64,000 nucleotides of DNA from Thermanaeromonas sp. (GCF_021890735.1 NZ_JAKKUR010000007.1:1-64000); one strand, 5' to 3'. Positions 1 through 7,552 are shown, numbered from the stretch's first letter. Numbers and translations are program-made. Notes: generated from the sequence alone by a model not told the origin.

Positions 1-521
1 TCTTCCACTTCTGGTGCCCACCCGTTAGAAAATATTTCTGTTCCTTTCCGGTAAACGAGGCCAGGTAAAGAAGTTAAAAGGGAAGGGGGGCCCCACTTAG
101 TTAGGCCCGTAACAGGGTACCGAGGCGATGCTTCTTCCAATAGAGCAGAAAGAAATCGGGCCCAAGCGAGTTCTCCTTCCCCACGGATAATGAGATCTAC
201 CTGGGGATTAGCTTTAAGGAAGGCTTCGCTTTCAAAGGACACCTCCGGCCCTCCGAATACTATAAGTATCTCCGGCCGCACTTTTTTTAAGATGGCCGCC
301 ACCTCCAGGCTGGGTTTGATGTTCCATATATAGCAGGAGAAAGCCACTACCTCCGGGTGGCGGCGGTATATTTCTGCGGCTATGCTGGTAGGAAGGTCAT
401 TAATGGTAAATTCTAGGAGCTCTTGCTCTATAGGGTAAGAACGGCCTACAGCCCACAAGTAGCGAAGGGCCAGGGAAGAATGAATATATTTGGCGTTGAG
501 GGTGGCAAGGATTACGCGCAT
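1..521 (-). CDS. B12-binding domain radical SAM protein, N-terminal part
   Basis: The gene runs off the left edge, so only about 173 N-terminal residues are visible, and the ORF track missed it because no stop lies in the window. The reading opens MRVILATLNAKYIHSSLALR and continues with an alternating strand/helix pattern (VVAFSCYIWN, ILIVFGGPEVSFE, VDLIIRGEGE). This is the cobalamin-binding Rossmann fold that precedes the radical SAM core in B12-dependent radical SAM proteins of the DUF4080 type. The iron-sulfur cysteine motif would lie outside the window. The ATG is preceded by AGAGG. It starts 19 bp after the thiI stop, so it is very likely the third gene of the desulfurase-thiI operon. 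The substrate is unknown; a link to tRNA or sulfur chemistry is only inferred from position. Confidence 0.8.
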   Translation of the reverse strand, partial: MRVILATLNAKYIHSSLALRYLWAVGRSYPIEQELLEFTINDLPTSIAAEIYRRHPEVVAFSCYIWNIKPSLEVAAILKKVRPEILIVFGGPEVSFESEAFLKANPQVDLIIRGEGELAWARFLSALLEEASPRYPVTGLTKWGPPSLLTSLPGLVYRKGTEIFSNGWAPEVE

Positions 522-540
522 AAAGAAACCTCTTTTCCTG

Positions 541-1695
541 CTAAGGGGTGATTTCCATTACTTCCAGGTTGTCCAAACAATCTTTGATAAGTTCTTCCAC
601 ATTAAGCTTTCCTTCGGCCTCTTCCACTTTGTCTAGGCGGGGCTTGGTAGCCGGATGCCGGGGTACGAAGAGGGTGCAGCAGTCTTCATAGGGCTGAATG
701 GAAATATCATAAGTTCCTATTTTGCGGGCAAGTTGCATGATCTCGGTTTTGTCCCAGGAGATAAGGGGACGGAGCACGGGGAGGCTTACGACTTTATTGA
801 TCACCGCTATACTTTCTAGGGTTTGGCTGGCTACTTGTCCCAGGCTTTCACCGGTAAGGAGGGCCAGAGCCCCTTCGCGTTCGGCGACCTTCTCTGCTAT
901 GCGGAACATCATCCTGCGCATGATGGTTACATACAACTCTTCAGGGCAATTGGCACGTATGGCCTTTTGGATAGCCGTAAAGGGTGCTATGATGAGCCGC
1001 AAGCTTCCCCCGTAGCGGGCCAGCACCCGGCACAGGTCGATAACTTTTTCTTTAGAGCGTTCACTGGTGAAGGGGAAGCTATAAAAATGAAGGCCTGAAA
1101 TTTTTAGCCCCCTTTTTAGGCCCAGCCAGCCGGCCACCGGGCTATCCAGGCCTCCTGAGATGAGAAGGACTCCCCGGCCTGTGATGCCCACGGGAAGCCC
1201 TCCCGGTCCCGGGATGACCTGGGAATACAGGTAGGCCGCTTCATCCCGTATTTCTATATGTATCACCCGGTCCGGATTATGAACGTCTACGGGCTGGCCC
1301 GTGTTCGCCAGAAGGTAGCCTCCCACCAGGCGGTTTACCTCCGGGGACTGGTAAGGAAAGCCTTTATTAGATCTCCTCGTTTCGACTTTAAAGGTACGGC
1401 CGGGGGTGTTTCTAAGGAGATAGAGGGCCTTTTCCCGGAAAGCCCCAATGTCAAGGGGCGTCTCTATTACAGGGCTTAAGGAAACTATACCGAAGACACG
1501 TGTAAGCCTTTCTACTACCTCTTCGGCGTCCCCGTCAAATTTTACGAATATGCGACCAAAGGTATGTTCGATACGGCAAGAAGGAAGACCGGACAGAGCT
1601 TGACGGATGTTATTAAGGAGGCATTTTTCAAAGTCCCCGCGGTTTTTACCTTTTAGGCTTATCTCACCGTACCGGACCAGGACCGCAGTGTACAC
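541..1695 (-). CDS. thiI: tRNA 4-thiouridine synthase ThiI, without rhodanese domain
   Basis: A 384-aa protein that adenylates U8 of tRNA and inserts sulfur to make 4-thiouridine; in some bacteria it also serves thiamine thiazole synthesis. The order is an N-terminal ferredoxin-like region, a THUMP domain (about residues 60-165) and a PP-loop ATPase with SGGLDSPVAGW near residue 180. The C-terminus ends shortly after the EDCCTLFVPRHP stretch, so the rhodanese domain of E. coli ThiI is absent. Bacillus ThiI has the same short form and is served by a dedicated cysteine desulfurase, which fits the desulfurase gene 86 bp upstream. The start is GTG at 1695, preceded by AAAGGGG. The next gene begins 19 bp after the stop. 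Confidence 0.96.
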   Translation of the reverse strand: MYTAVLVRYGEISLKGKNRGDFEKCLLNNIRQALSGLPSCRIEHTFGRIFVKFDGDAEEVVERLTRVFGIVSLSPVIETPLDIGAFREKALYLLRNTPGRTFKVETRRSNKGFPYQSPEVNRLVGGYLLANTGQPVDVHNPDRVIHIEIRDEAAYLYSQVIPGPGGLPVGITGRGVLLISGGLDSPVAGWLGLKRGLKISGLHFYSFPFTSERSKEKVIDLCRVLARYGGSLRLIIAPFTAIQKAIRANCPEELYVTIMRRMMFRIAEKVAEREGALALLTGESLGQVASQTLESIAVINKVVSLPVLRPLISWDKTEIMQLARKIGTYDISIQPYEDCCTLFVPRHPATKPRLDKVEEAEGKLNVEELIKDCLDNLEVMEITP

Positions 1696-1781
1696 CCTTT
1701 ATGTCCCCTTTCTTATTTTTCCTCGCACTTCTTTAAGCAGCTAAAGCCAGGGGCTGGCGGCTTTCAACCCCTCCAGGGAAT

Positions 1782-2933
1782 CTAAAGCCTGCGCAGCTCT
1801 TCTACACACTCCTTGATAGTGCGGATGGCTTCTTCTATCTCTTCCTCCGTGGTAAGCCTGGAGAGGCTTATGCGTATGGCCCCTTCCAAATGACTTGAAG
1901 GCAAGCCCAGGGCTTTAAGTACATGGCTTGCTTCCTGCCTGCGGGAATGGCAGGCCGAACTTGTGGACACGTAAATACCCTTTTCTTCCAGCATGTGGAC
2001 CAAGACTTCCGCTTTAACTCCGGGAAAAGAAATGTTAAGTATATGGGGTGCTCCGGCCCGGGGTTCCGGCCCGTTTAAATGGGCTCCGGGGATACCCTCC
2101 AGCAACCCTTCGGCAAGCCTTATCTTTAGCTGCGCCATCCTCTGGACGCTATCAGGTAAATTCTTCCTGGCTAGGGTGGCGGCCACGCCAAAACCTGCTA
2201 TGCCCGGCACGTTTTCGGTTCCTGCCCTTAAATTCCTCTCCTGGTCTCCTCCCACAAGGAAGGGTTCGATACGCACTCCCTGGCGCAAGTACAAGGCTCC
2301 TACTCCCTTGGGGCCGTGGATTTTGTGGGCGCTTAAAGACACAGCGGCCAACCTTAACTTTTTTAGAGGCAGGGGAATCTTGCCGTATCCTTGAACATGG
2401 TCTACGTGAAACAGGGCAGGGCTCCGGGAGGCCACTATTTTTGCTATTTCCTCCAGGGGCTGAAGGCTGCCAACCTCGTTGTTTACGCTCATTACGCTCA
2501 CCAAAATAGTATCTTCCCGCAAAGACCGCTCTAAAGATTCTAGGCGGACAATCCCCTGTTTATCCACAGGTAAGTAGGTCACGCTAAAACCTTCCTCTTC
2601 GAGACGGCGGCAGGCCTCGAGCACGGAAGCGTGCTCTATGGCCGTGGTAATAATGTGTCGCCCCCGGCGCTTTAAAGCGTGGGCCAGCCCCCTTAAAGCC
2701 CAATTGTTGGCTTCCGTACCGCCGGAGGTGAAGTAAACCTCCTCCGGCTGGGCCCCCAGAAGTTTTGCCACCTCTTCCCGGGCATTTCGCAGTATCCGTT
2801 CTGCCTCTACCCCCATACTGTGCAGGGAAGAAGGGTTGCCGTAAGTTTTTTCCATGGCCTCGCGGACGGCTTCGGCAACTTCCGGAAGAACCATGGTGGT
2901 GGCACTGTTATCTAGGTATATCACCTTTCTCAT
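1782..2933 (-). CDS. Cysteine desulfurase (NifS/IscS family) partnered with ThiI
   Basis: A PLP-dependent enzyme converting cysteine to alanine and an enzyme-bound persulfide. The ORF track extends to 3086, but the protein really begins at MRKVIYLDNSATT (ATG at 2931-2933) behind GGGAG, giving 383 aa. The PLP lysine sits in LSAHKIHGPKG, the cofactor aspartate in HVDHVQGYG, and the catalytic cysteine in the loop STSSACHSRR. The loop reads SSACHS rather than the SSACTSG of IscS. Its place immediately upstream of thiI matches the Bacillus NifZ-ThiI arrangement, so delivery of sulfur to tRNA is the likeliest role. A TATACT -10-like box lies at 2980-2985 on this strand, without a convincing -35. 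Confidence 0.93.
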   Translation of the reverse strand: MRKVIYLDNSATTMVLPEVAEAVREAMEKTYGNPSSLHSMGVEAERILRNAREEVAKLLGAQPEEVYFTSGGTEANNWALRGLAHALKRRGRHIITTAIEHASVLEACRRLEEEGFSVTYLPVDKQGIVRLESLERSLREDTILVSVMSVNNEVGSLQPLEEIAKIVASRSPALFHVDHVQGYGKIPLPLKKLRLAAVSLSAHKIHGPKGVGALYLRQGVRIEPFLVGGDQERNLRAGTENVPGIAGFGVAATLARKNLPDSVQRMAQLKIRLAEGLLEGIPGAHLNGPEPRAGAPHILNISFPGVKAEVLVHMLEEKGIYVSTSSACHSRRQEASHVLKALGLPSSHLEGAIRISLSRLTTEEEIEEAIRTIKECVEELRRL

Positions 2934-3124
2934 GGCAGCTCTCCCGCAGGCTAAATTTTGTAGTTCGATTCTTTCATCTAGTATACTATTTTTTTCACCT
3001 TGTAACCACTTAACGACCGGGATTCCCTGTCCCTCTCCCCGTGGCCAATTAGGCTGTAGCCAACCGGACCGGGCACGCATATCCATAAAGTAAAGCTTAC
3101 TCGGCTGGTGGGAGTGTTCGCTTT

Positions 3125-4129
3125 ATGTATCAAGTAGAGAAAGCCTTCGACCGTTACCGCCAGGAATTGATGGAGTTTCCCGGGGTGGTTGGAGTCGGTA
3201 TAGGTAATAAATTGGTGCGCGGGCAGGATACCCGGCGGCCTGCCTTGGTGGTGCTGGTCAAGGAAAAGCTCCCCCTTTCTTCCCTTAAAAGGGGAGAGAG
3301 GATACCCAGAGTGCTGGGGAAGGCAGAGACAGACGTGTTAGAAGTGGGAGAGCTTCGCCTTTTGGGGAGGACCGATTACCAGCGGCCGGCCCAGCCGGGC
3401 ATGAGCATCGGCCACTACCGGATCACAGCCGGAACCCTCGGCGCCGTGGTAAAGGACCGCCAAACCCAGGAACCTCTGATTTTGTCTAACAATCACGTTC
3501 TGGCCAATATTACCAACGGGCACGACGGGCGGGCGGCCATAGGAGACCCTATACTCCAGCCCGGCCCTTACGATGGAGGTAATAGAGATAATCATGTAAT
3601 AGGCTATCTTGAGCGCTTTATCCCCCTTTATCCGGAGGTGGAGGAAGTAACCTGCGATAAGGCCCTGCGGCTGGAACGGATATTGAATGCCTTTCTTCAG
3701 TTATGGAGGACGGACTACCGCTTAACATTCCAAAAATTAAGGGCCACACCTAACAGGGTGGATGCTGCGGTGGCCCGCCCCGTAAAGCAGGGGGCTGTTG
3801 TTCCAGAAATTTTAGAACTGGGGCTTGTCCGGGGAGTGAGGGAGCCCCAGGTAGGGATGGAAGTGGTAAAGAGCGGCCGTTCTAGCGGCGTCACCCGTTC
3901 CAAGGTCCAGGTAATCCAGGCTACAGTTAGAGTTTTTCTAGATGAAGGGCTAAAAGGTATTTTTGAGGACCAGTTCATCACCGGCCCCCTGGCTAAGCCC
4001 GGGGACAGCGGTTCCCTGGTCCTGGACAAAGAAAATTATGCGGTGGGATTGCTCTTTGCCGGCTCCGATAAAACGTCAGTAAGCAATCGGATTAGTAATG
4101 TGCTGGAGACCCTCCAGGTTGAATTTTGA
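3125..4129 (+). CDS. Trypsin-like serine protease (NAL1-like S1 fold)
   Basis: A 334-aa protein with no signal peptide. The N-terminal part (residues 1-90, PGVVGVGIGNK) is the domain that often precedes this protease family. From about residue 105 a chymotrypsin-like fold can be read: the catalytic histidine is in LILSNNHVLAN, a candidate catalytic aspartate lies in the middle region (VDAAVARP), and the nucleophile serine is in LAKPGDSGSLVLD near residue 298. GDSGS matches the S1 family. The gene faces away from the cysteine desulfurase and towards ypeB. The ribosome site is weak (GGGAG about 12 bp upstream of ATG). Substrate and physiological role are unknown. Cytoplasmic location is inferred from the lack of a leader. 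Confidence 0.8.
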   Translation: MYQVEKAFDRYRQELMEFPGVVGVGIGNKLVRGQDTRRPALVVLVKEKLPLSSLKRGERIPRVLGKAETDVLEVGELRLLGRTDYQRPAQPGMSIGHYRITAGTLGAVVKDRQTQEPLILSNNHVLANITNGHDGRAAIGDPILQPGPYDGGNRDNHVIGYLERFIPLYPEVEEVTCDKALRLERILNAFLQLWRTDYRLTFQKLRATPNRVDAAVARPVKQGAVVPEILELGLVRGVREPQVGMEVVKSGRSSGVTRSKVQVIQATVRVFLDEGLKGIFEDQFITGPLAKPGDSGSLVLDKENYAVGLLFAGSDKTSVSNRISNVLETLQVEF

Positions 4130-4160
4130 AATCTGGCGGCTTTTTATACGGGCGGATTTT

Positions 4161-5546
4161 TTACATGGTGAGCTGGCCCCCGGGCACATCGATTATTTTC
4201 ATTATCTTTTCTTCTTCGCCGGTTAAAGCATTAAAGTAGATCAAGTACCGTTCTGCGTCGAGCTTAGTAGAGACTTCGTAGGTCAGGACCTCCCGTCCAC
4301 CTCCGGTGGGAATAAGGGCCAAGCGGACGCCTTCTACCTTAAGATGAGGCTTCACCTTGGCCGTAACCTCCTTTGCAGTTAGCCGGGGTGCTGGGAGGTC
4401 CCGGTCATGGTGGGCCATAAAGAAGGGTGTGGCATCAAACCCGACTATTTCCCCGTTATCTAAGGCTACTTTCACCTTAACCTGATCCGGGTACAGGATG
4501 ATATCCTTCTGCTTGGCTGCAAAGGTGAAGATCTGGGTGGAGCCTTGGGTTATGGTGTAAGTGGGCACCATATCAGGGAAGCCCTGGGACTTTAGGAAGG
4601 CCGTGGCCCGCTCCTGGGCAGCTTTAACGTCTATAGCAGGTGCGCCTACAGTTCGGGGATTTAAGAAGGAGATGATATGCCCTCCCTGCCTGCTCACATC
4701 TATGCGGGCCTGCCTATCCGGCTTTTTTTCGTCCACCAAGGATATACCAAAACATGGGATGCGGCCGTTGACCGGGTTTACGCCGGTTATGCGGTAAGTT
4801 GTTCCGCTGGCATCGTTGGCAAATTTTAAAGCATTTTTTTCAGCTGTGGGTTGGTCAACAGGGGTGGCGACCAAGCCCCAAGGCCGGGCTTTTTCCAGAT
4901 GGTCGGAGAAGGGACCGTCATAATTTAGGCTGGGCAAACTTTGCAGGTGTCGGTCCGTGTTAACGAACCCCTCTAAAGGATGAGGAGTAGATTGCACCGG
5001 CCTTGCGCTCAGCCAGGCTATGGTGCGAGGGAGGGAAGGCATGTGGAGAGAATAAAAGCTACTCCACCTTATAGCTCGGGTAGCCACCTGGCCTTCTATG
5101 CTGTGTAAATCGGCCGCCAGTTTCCCCATCTCCTGACGCAGGCGGCTCAAATTTTGGATTTCTTCCTGGGAAAGGGACTGGCCTCGAGCCACTTTTTGGG
5201 CGAGGTATTGGCAATAGTCGGCCGTCTGGGCCAGAAATTTTCTGGTACCTACCAGGTTTATACCCGGGGTGGGCAACTGGCTTATAGAGCTTTGGGCGCC
5301 GGCTGCCTGGTTGGAGGCCTGCGTAAGGAGGGCAGCCGTTTGAGCTTGGGAGCTTGAGACCAGGGCTTTACCCAGGCTTACTTCGCTCTGCTCGACCTGG
5401 CTTAAGAGATTGTAAAAGTCGCGCTGGCCCGACCCTTCTACCGCATGTACTAAGGCCATGCGGTTAGCTCTTTCCCATAATCCCCAGCTTATAGCTGCAA
5501 GAAGCGACAACAACAGAACCCAGGATGTCCATTTTCTGTATTTCAT
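4161..5546 (-). CDS. ypeB: Germination protein YpeB
   Basis: YpeB is a spore-membrane protein required for the stability and localisation of the cortex-lytic enzyme SleB. The track ORF starts at 5627, but MKYRKWTSWVLLLSLLAA at 5544-5546 is the better start: it opens directly into an N-terminal membrane anchor and has GGGGG upstream, giving 461 aa. After the anchor comes a helical region with many Q/S/A residues, then C-terminal PepSY-type repeats (for example around KEVTAKVKPHLKVEGVRLALI and YLIYFNALTGEEEKIMKI). It lies 23 bp after sleB, the usual sleB-ypeB operon. Transcription most likely comes from the forespore-type promoter at 6099-6129. Confidence 0.93.
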   Translation of the reverse strand: MKYRKWTSWVLLLSLLAAISWGLWERANRMALVHAVEGSGQRDFYNLLSQVEQSEVSLGKALVSSSQAQTAALLTQASNQAAGAQSSISQLPTPGINLVGTRKFLAQTADYCQYLAQKVARGQSLSQEEIQNLSRLRQEMGKLAADLHSIEGQVATRAIRWSSFYSLHMPSLPRTIAWLSARPVQSTPHPLEGFVNTDRHLQSLPSLNYDGPFSDHLEKARPWGLVATPVDQPTAEKNALKFANDASGTTYRITGVNPVNGRIPCFGISLVDEKKPDRQARIDVSRQGGHIISFLNPRTVGAPAIDVKAAQERATAFLKSQGFPDMVPTYTITQGSTQIFTFAAKQKDIILYPDQVKVKVALDNGEIVGFDATPFFMAHHDRDLPAPRLTAKEVTAKVKPHLKVEGVRLALIPTGGGREVLTYEVSTKLDAERYLIYFNALTGEEEKIMKIIDVPGGQLTM

Positions 5547-5569
5547 GTACTTAGGCCCCCCTTTTTCGT

Positions 5570-6055
5570 TTACCGGGCGAAAATGTGGTTGCCAATTTGG
5601 GTTATAATGGTCCGGGTCCAAACCCAAGGGCTTACTGGCTTGGCCGGATTCCAGAAGAAAAGGGCACCATAAGTGGGATCCCAGCCGTTCAGGGCATCTA
5701 TAGCCGCGCTGGTGGCCGTAGTGAGGTCAGTGACCTGCCAGATCAGGCCGTTATGGACGCTTTCGAAGGCCCAAGGTTCATAAATTACTCCGCTTATGGT
5801 AGGAGGGAAAAGGGGAGAGCGCACGCGGTTTAAGACTACAGCTCCGACCGCCACCTGCCCTTCATAAGGTTCACCCATGGCCTCTGCAGCTATAAGGCGG
5901 GCCAGTAAATTTATTTCGTCGCTGGTCGCTGTGGGCACTCCTGCCTGGGTAGGCTGGGTACGCTTTCCCGGTATTTGGCCTCCGGCCCATAGAGCACCTA
6001 TTATAAGCAGTACGGCCAATCCAAGGGTCAAAATATACCTCCACCGCTTTAGCAT
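5570..6055 (-). CDS. sleB: Spore cortex-lytic enzyme SleB-type cell wall hydrolase (short form)
   Basis: A 161-aa lytic transglycosylase of the Hydrolase_2 (SleB/CwlJ) family that degrades muramic-lactam cortex peptidoglycan at germination. An N-terminal membrane segment or signal (LTLGLAVLLIIGALWAGG) is followed by a short linker and the catalytic domain, beginning near LLARLIAAEAMGEPYEGQVA, which contains the expected glutamate (AAEA) and the VAVGAVVLNRV strand. The N-terminal peptidoglycan-binding domain of Bacillus SleB is missing. The ATG at 6053-6055 has GGGAGGG upstream. It forms an operon with ypeB. Because the binding domain is absent, a CwlJ-like or more general hydrolase role remains possible, but the ypeB neighbour favours SleB. 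Confidence 0.9.
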   Translation of the reverse strand: MLKRWRYILTLGLAVLLIIGALWAGGQIPGKRTQPTQAGVPTATSDEINLLARLIAAEAMGEPYEGQVAVGAVVLNRVRSPLFPPTISGVIYEPWAFESVHNGLIWQVTDLTTATSAAIDALNGWDPTYGALFFWNPAKPVSPWVWTRTIITQIGNHIFAR

Positions 6056-6098
6056 GTTTTTAAGCCCTCCCTTTAATCCCTATTCCTTGCTGCTTTTA

Positions 6099-6129
6099 TA
6101 GTGTGGCTGGAAGGGAGGGCTTTTATCCT
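6099..6129 (-). promoter_or_regulatory. Candidate SigG/SigF-type promoter of sleB-ypeB
   Basis: On the minus strand, AGGATA at 6124-6129, an 18-bp spacer and CACACTA at 6099-6105 resemble the forespore consensus (TGAATA-N17/18-CATACTA). It lies 43 bp upstream of the sleB ATG and just downstream of the terminator of the preceding gene. This fits the known SigG control of sleB in Bacillus. It was read by eye and is not verified. Confidence 0.45.
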
Positions 6130-6144
6130 TAAAAAGACAAGTAT

Positions 6145-6179
6145 AAAAAGACCGGGCGTTTTAGCGTCCACGCCCGGTC
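6145..6179 (-). terminator. Rho-independent terminator of the 6161-6538 gene
   Basis: A perfect 10-bp stem GACCGGGCGT/ACGCCCGGTC (6150-6159 with 6170-6179) with a 10-nt loop is followed on the minus strand by TTTTTAT. The stop codon of the unknown gene lies in the loop. It separates that gene from sleB. Confidence 0.85.
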
Positions 6180-6538
6180 GCACGCTGAGTCTCCTCCCCT
6201 GATTTTTCCTCCGGCTTTTCCTTGGGTTTAGTTTCTTTAGAACTCAAAAGAAGGTTAAATAAAGTATTGAGCAATGCGGGGTTTTTCCCCAGGCTTGTAG
6301 CCAGTTCGGCAGGGTTAAAACCTATCTCCTTTCCTTCCGCACCCTCTAGTACTGTTTTTAGAGCCTGCTTTAGGACCTGGCTTCCCTTGCTTTGTGCGGC
6401 ACTTCCTCCATGCAGGAGTATGATTATTCCCAGAAGATCGATAAGCCCCAACAACCCCGCAAGTTCCGGTACGCTTAAGTTTTGCAGTTCTTTGGGGTTA
6501 AGGAGTTGCAATAACCCGGTTAAATCTGTATTCTCCAG
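6161..6538 (-). CDS. Small unknown protein with hydrophobic central segment
   Basis: I do not recognise this protein. It is leucine-rich, with one hydrophobic stretch (LAGLLGLIDLLGIIILLHGG), a middle helix region (QVLKQALKTVLEG) and a charged, glutamate/lysine-rich tail. The track start is TTG at 6511, but no ribosome site precedes that codon. A strong AAAGGGAGGGG lies 6 nt before an in-frame CTG at 6536-6538, giving a 125-aa product beginning (M)ENTDLTGLL, so I prefer the CTG start. The next in-frame codon upstream that matters is a TAG. The gene is divergent from the small gene at 6680 and lies upstream of sleB-ypeB, so a spore-related role is possible but unproven. Confidence 0.6.
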   Translation of the reverse strand: MENTDLTGLLQLLNPKELQNLSVPELAGLLGLIDLLGIIILLHGGSAAQSKGSQVLKQALKTVLEGAEGKEIGFNPAELATSLGKNPALLNTLFNLLLSSKETKPKEKPEEKSGEETQRATGRGR

Positions 6539-6679
6539 AGTCTTCCCCTCCCTTTGGAGCTACCCCTGTTCTCCTTTTAATACACAATATATGCGAAGAA
6601 GGGTTTTTTCTGCACCAACCCCTGCCTCCTTACATATTTTGAAAACAAAGGTACGTTTAAGGGTTAAAGGGGTGGGAAA

Positions 6680-7006
6680 ATGCCCGGCGAGCTAGTACAC
6701 CCTAGTTTCTTAAATCTCATCCGGAGCCTGAAGCCTTATGTAGGGTATACGATGCTACAATATATAGAACTGGCTGAAGACTTGTTGGAACTTTTAAGCA
6801 CAGAGAAGGCGCAGAAGGTCCAAAGCGGTTTTTTATCCCTCAGGGAGGAGAGGAAGTCGGCGCAGGTTAATGAGGGTGCGGCAGACGAAGGTACGGAAAA
6901 TGAAGGCCTGCAGAGCCAAAATATGTGGACGGACAGTAAATTTTACGTTCGTGAACCTTATATACTGTTTTTGATTCTTATTCTGCTTATACTTTCCTTT
7001 CATTGA
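6680..7006 (+). CDS. Small unknown protein with C-terminal membrane anchor
   Basis: A 108-aa protein of unknown function. The N-terminal half is predicted helical (YTMLQYIELAEDLLELLS). The middle is acidic and rich in glutamate, asparagine and glutamine, and the last 18 residues (YILFLILILLILSFH) form a single hydrophobic segment, so it looks tail-anchored with the bulk of the protein in the cytoplasm or forespore. The ATG has GGGGTGGG upstream at good spacing. It is divergently arranged with the other small unknown gene (6161-6538). I see no family motif. Expression and reality are supported only by the ribosome site and the organised composition. Confidence 0.55.
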   Translation: MPGELVHPSFLNLIRSLKPYVGYTMLQYIELAEDLLELLSTEKAQKVQSGFLSLREERKSAQVNEGAADEGTENEGLQSQNMWTDSKFYVREPYILFLILILLILSFH

Positions 7007-7051
7007 AAGTTTCTTTTCATTGATTAAGATTTTGGGCGAGGTGCTTCAAAC

Positions 7052-7090
7052 TTAAAAGGCGACGCCTTAACTTGCTGCCTTGGCGTCGCC
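7052..7090 (-). terminator. Terminator overlapping the end of the FmdB-type gene
   Basis: On the minus strand, GGCGACGCC (7082-7090) and GGCGTCGCC (7058-7066) form a perfect 9-bp stem followed by TTTT. The TAA stop codon of the zinc-ribbon gene lies in the loop. Confidence 0.8.
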
Positions 7091-7309
7091 CTTGCTTTCG
7101 CTTTCTGCTTTGGCCTTTTCTTTATATTCTTTGCTGCGGTAATCGGTGGTATGGAAACCGGAACCTTTATAGATCACGCTTATTTTTCCGGTTATTAACC
7201 GTTTGACCGGACCACCGCAGGTAGGGCAGGTTGCCAGGGGTGGTTCGGTAATGCGCTGCTCTGTTTCAAAGGTCCCGCACTTATCACATTTGTACTCGTA
7301 AATCGGCAC
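7067..7309 (-). CDS. FmdB-family zinc ribbon protein
   Basis: An 80-aa protein opening (M)PIYEYKCDKCG with a second knuckle CPTCGGPVKRLI, the four-cysteine ribbon of the FmdB/CxxC regulatory-protein family. The C-terminal tail is lysine, glutamate and serine rich. Family members are named after a putative regulator of methylotroph formamidase, but the function is generally unknown. The start is GTG at 7307-7309, with GGAGGTGAGG just upstream. It has its own promoter (7347-7375) and terminator, so it is probably monocistronic. A MITE-like insertion sits directly against the -35 side of its promoter. Confidence 0.85.
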   Translation of the reverse strand: MPIYEYKCDKCGTFETEQRITEPPLATCPTCGGPVKRLITGKISVIYKGSGFHTTDYRSKEYKEKAKAESESKGDAKAAS

Positions 7310-7346
7310 TGCCCCTCACCTCCGCGTAAGTGATCGCTAAAATCAT

Positions 7347-7375
7347 TTATAATTCTTGACTCAGGAGGTTGTCAA
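7347..7375 (-). promoter_or_regulatory. SigA-type promoter of the FmdB-type gene
   Basis: On the minus strand, TTGACA (7370-7375), a 17-bp spacer and TTATAA (7347-7352). Its upstream edge coincides exactly with the start of the 10-bp repeat flanking the MITE-like element. Confidence 0.65.
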
Positions 7376-7385
7376 GTGCAAAAAC
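7376..7385. repeat. Left copy of 10-bp target-site duplication
   Basis: GTGCAAAAAC, identical to 7540-7549, directly outside the terminal inverted repeats of the MITE-like element. Confidence 0.7.
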
Positions 7386-7539
7386 CTGGCGTATCCCCAG
7401 TTTTCGCTGGCGAAAGTCCGGCCTAGCTTGAAAGCGAAGGATTAAGCCTAAGTGATAGCTGATTCAAAGTCTATCCATGAAAGTCGTTGGGGCGAGCAAA
7501 GTTCAACTAGCCTTACCAGTGAAACTGGGGATAGCTCAG
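7386..7539. mobile_element. 154-bp MITE-like element
   Basis: The two ends are imperfect inverted repeats: 7386-7410 against the reverse complement of 7516-7539. They share a TATCCCCAGTTT core and a following CTGG, and further matched blocks (AAG, GGCTAG, TTGAA) extend inwards. The element is flanked by perfect 10-bp direct repeats GTGCAAAAAC at 7376-7385 and 7540-7549, as expected for a target-site duplication. It has no coding capacity. It occupies the middle of the 307-bp divergent intergenic region between the FmdB-type gene and DUF5693. The parent IS family was not identified. Confidence 0.7.
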
Positions 7540-7549
7540 GTGCAAAAAC
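7540..7549. repeat. Right copy of 10-bp target-site duplication
   Basis: GTGCAAAAAC, identical to 7376-7385. It lies 3 bp before the -35 box of the promoter reading into the DUF5693 gene. Confidence 0.7.
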
Positions 7550-7552
7550 CCG

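Noticed and set aside
2560-2580. TTATCCACA-like sequence in the cysteine desulfurase gene
   Set aside because: A single site inside a coding region, expected by chance. Only the intergenic cluster at 20848-20956 was kept.
2934-3086. 51-residue N-terminal extension of the cysteine desulfurase
   Set aside because: The conserved start is MRKVIYLDNSATT with GGGAG upstream; the extension has no conserved content.
7386-7539. Possibility that the inverted repeats form a 6S-like or other structured RNA
   Set aside because: Exact 10-bp flanking direct repeats fit a transposition event better. Kept as an alternative in the finding.
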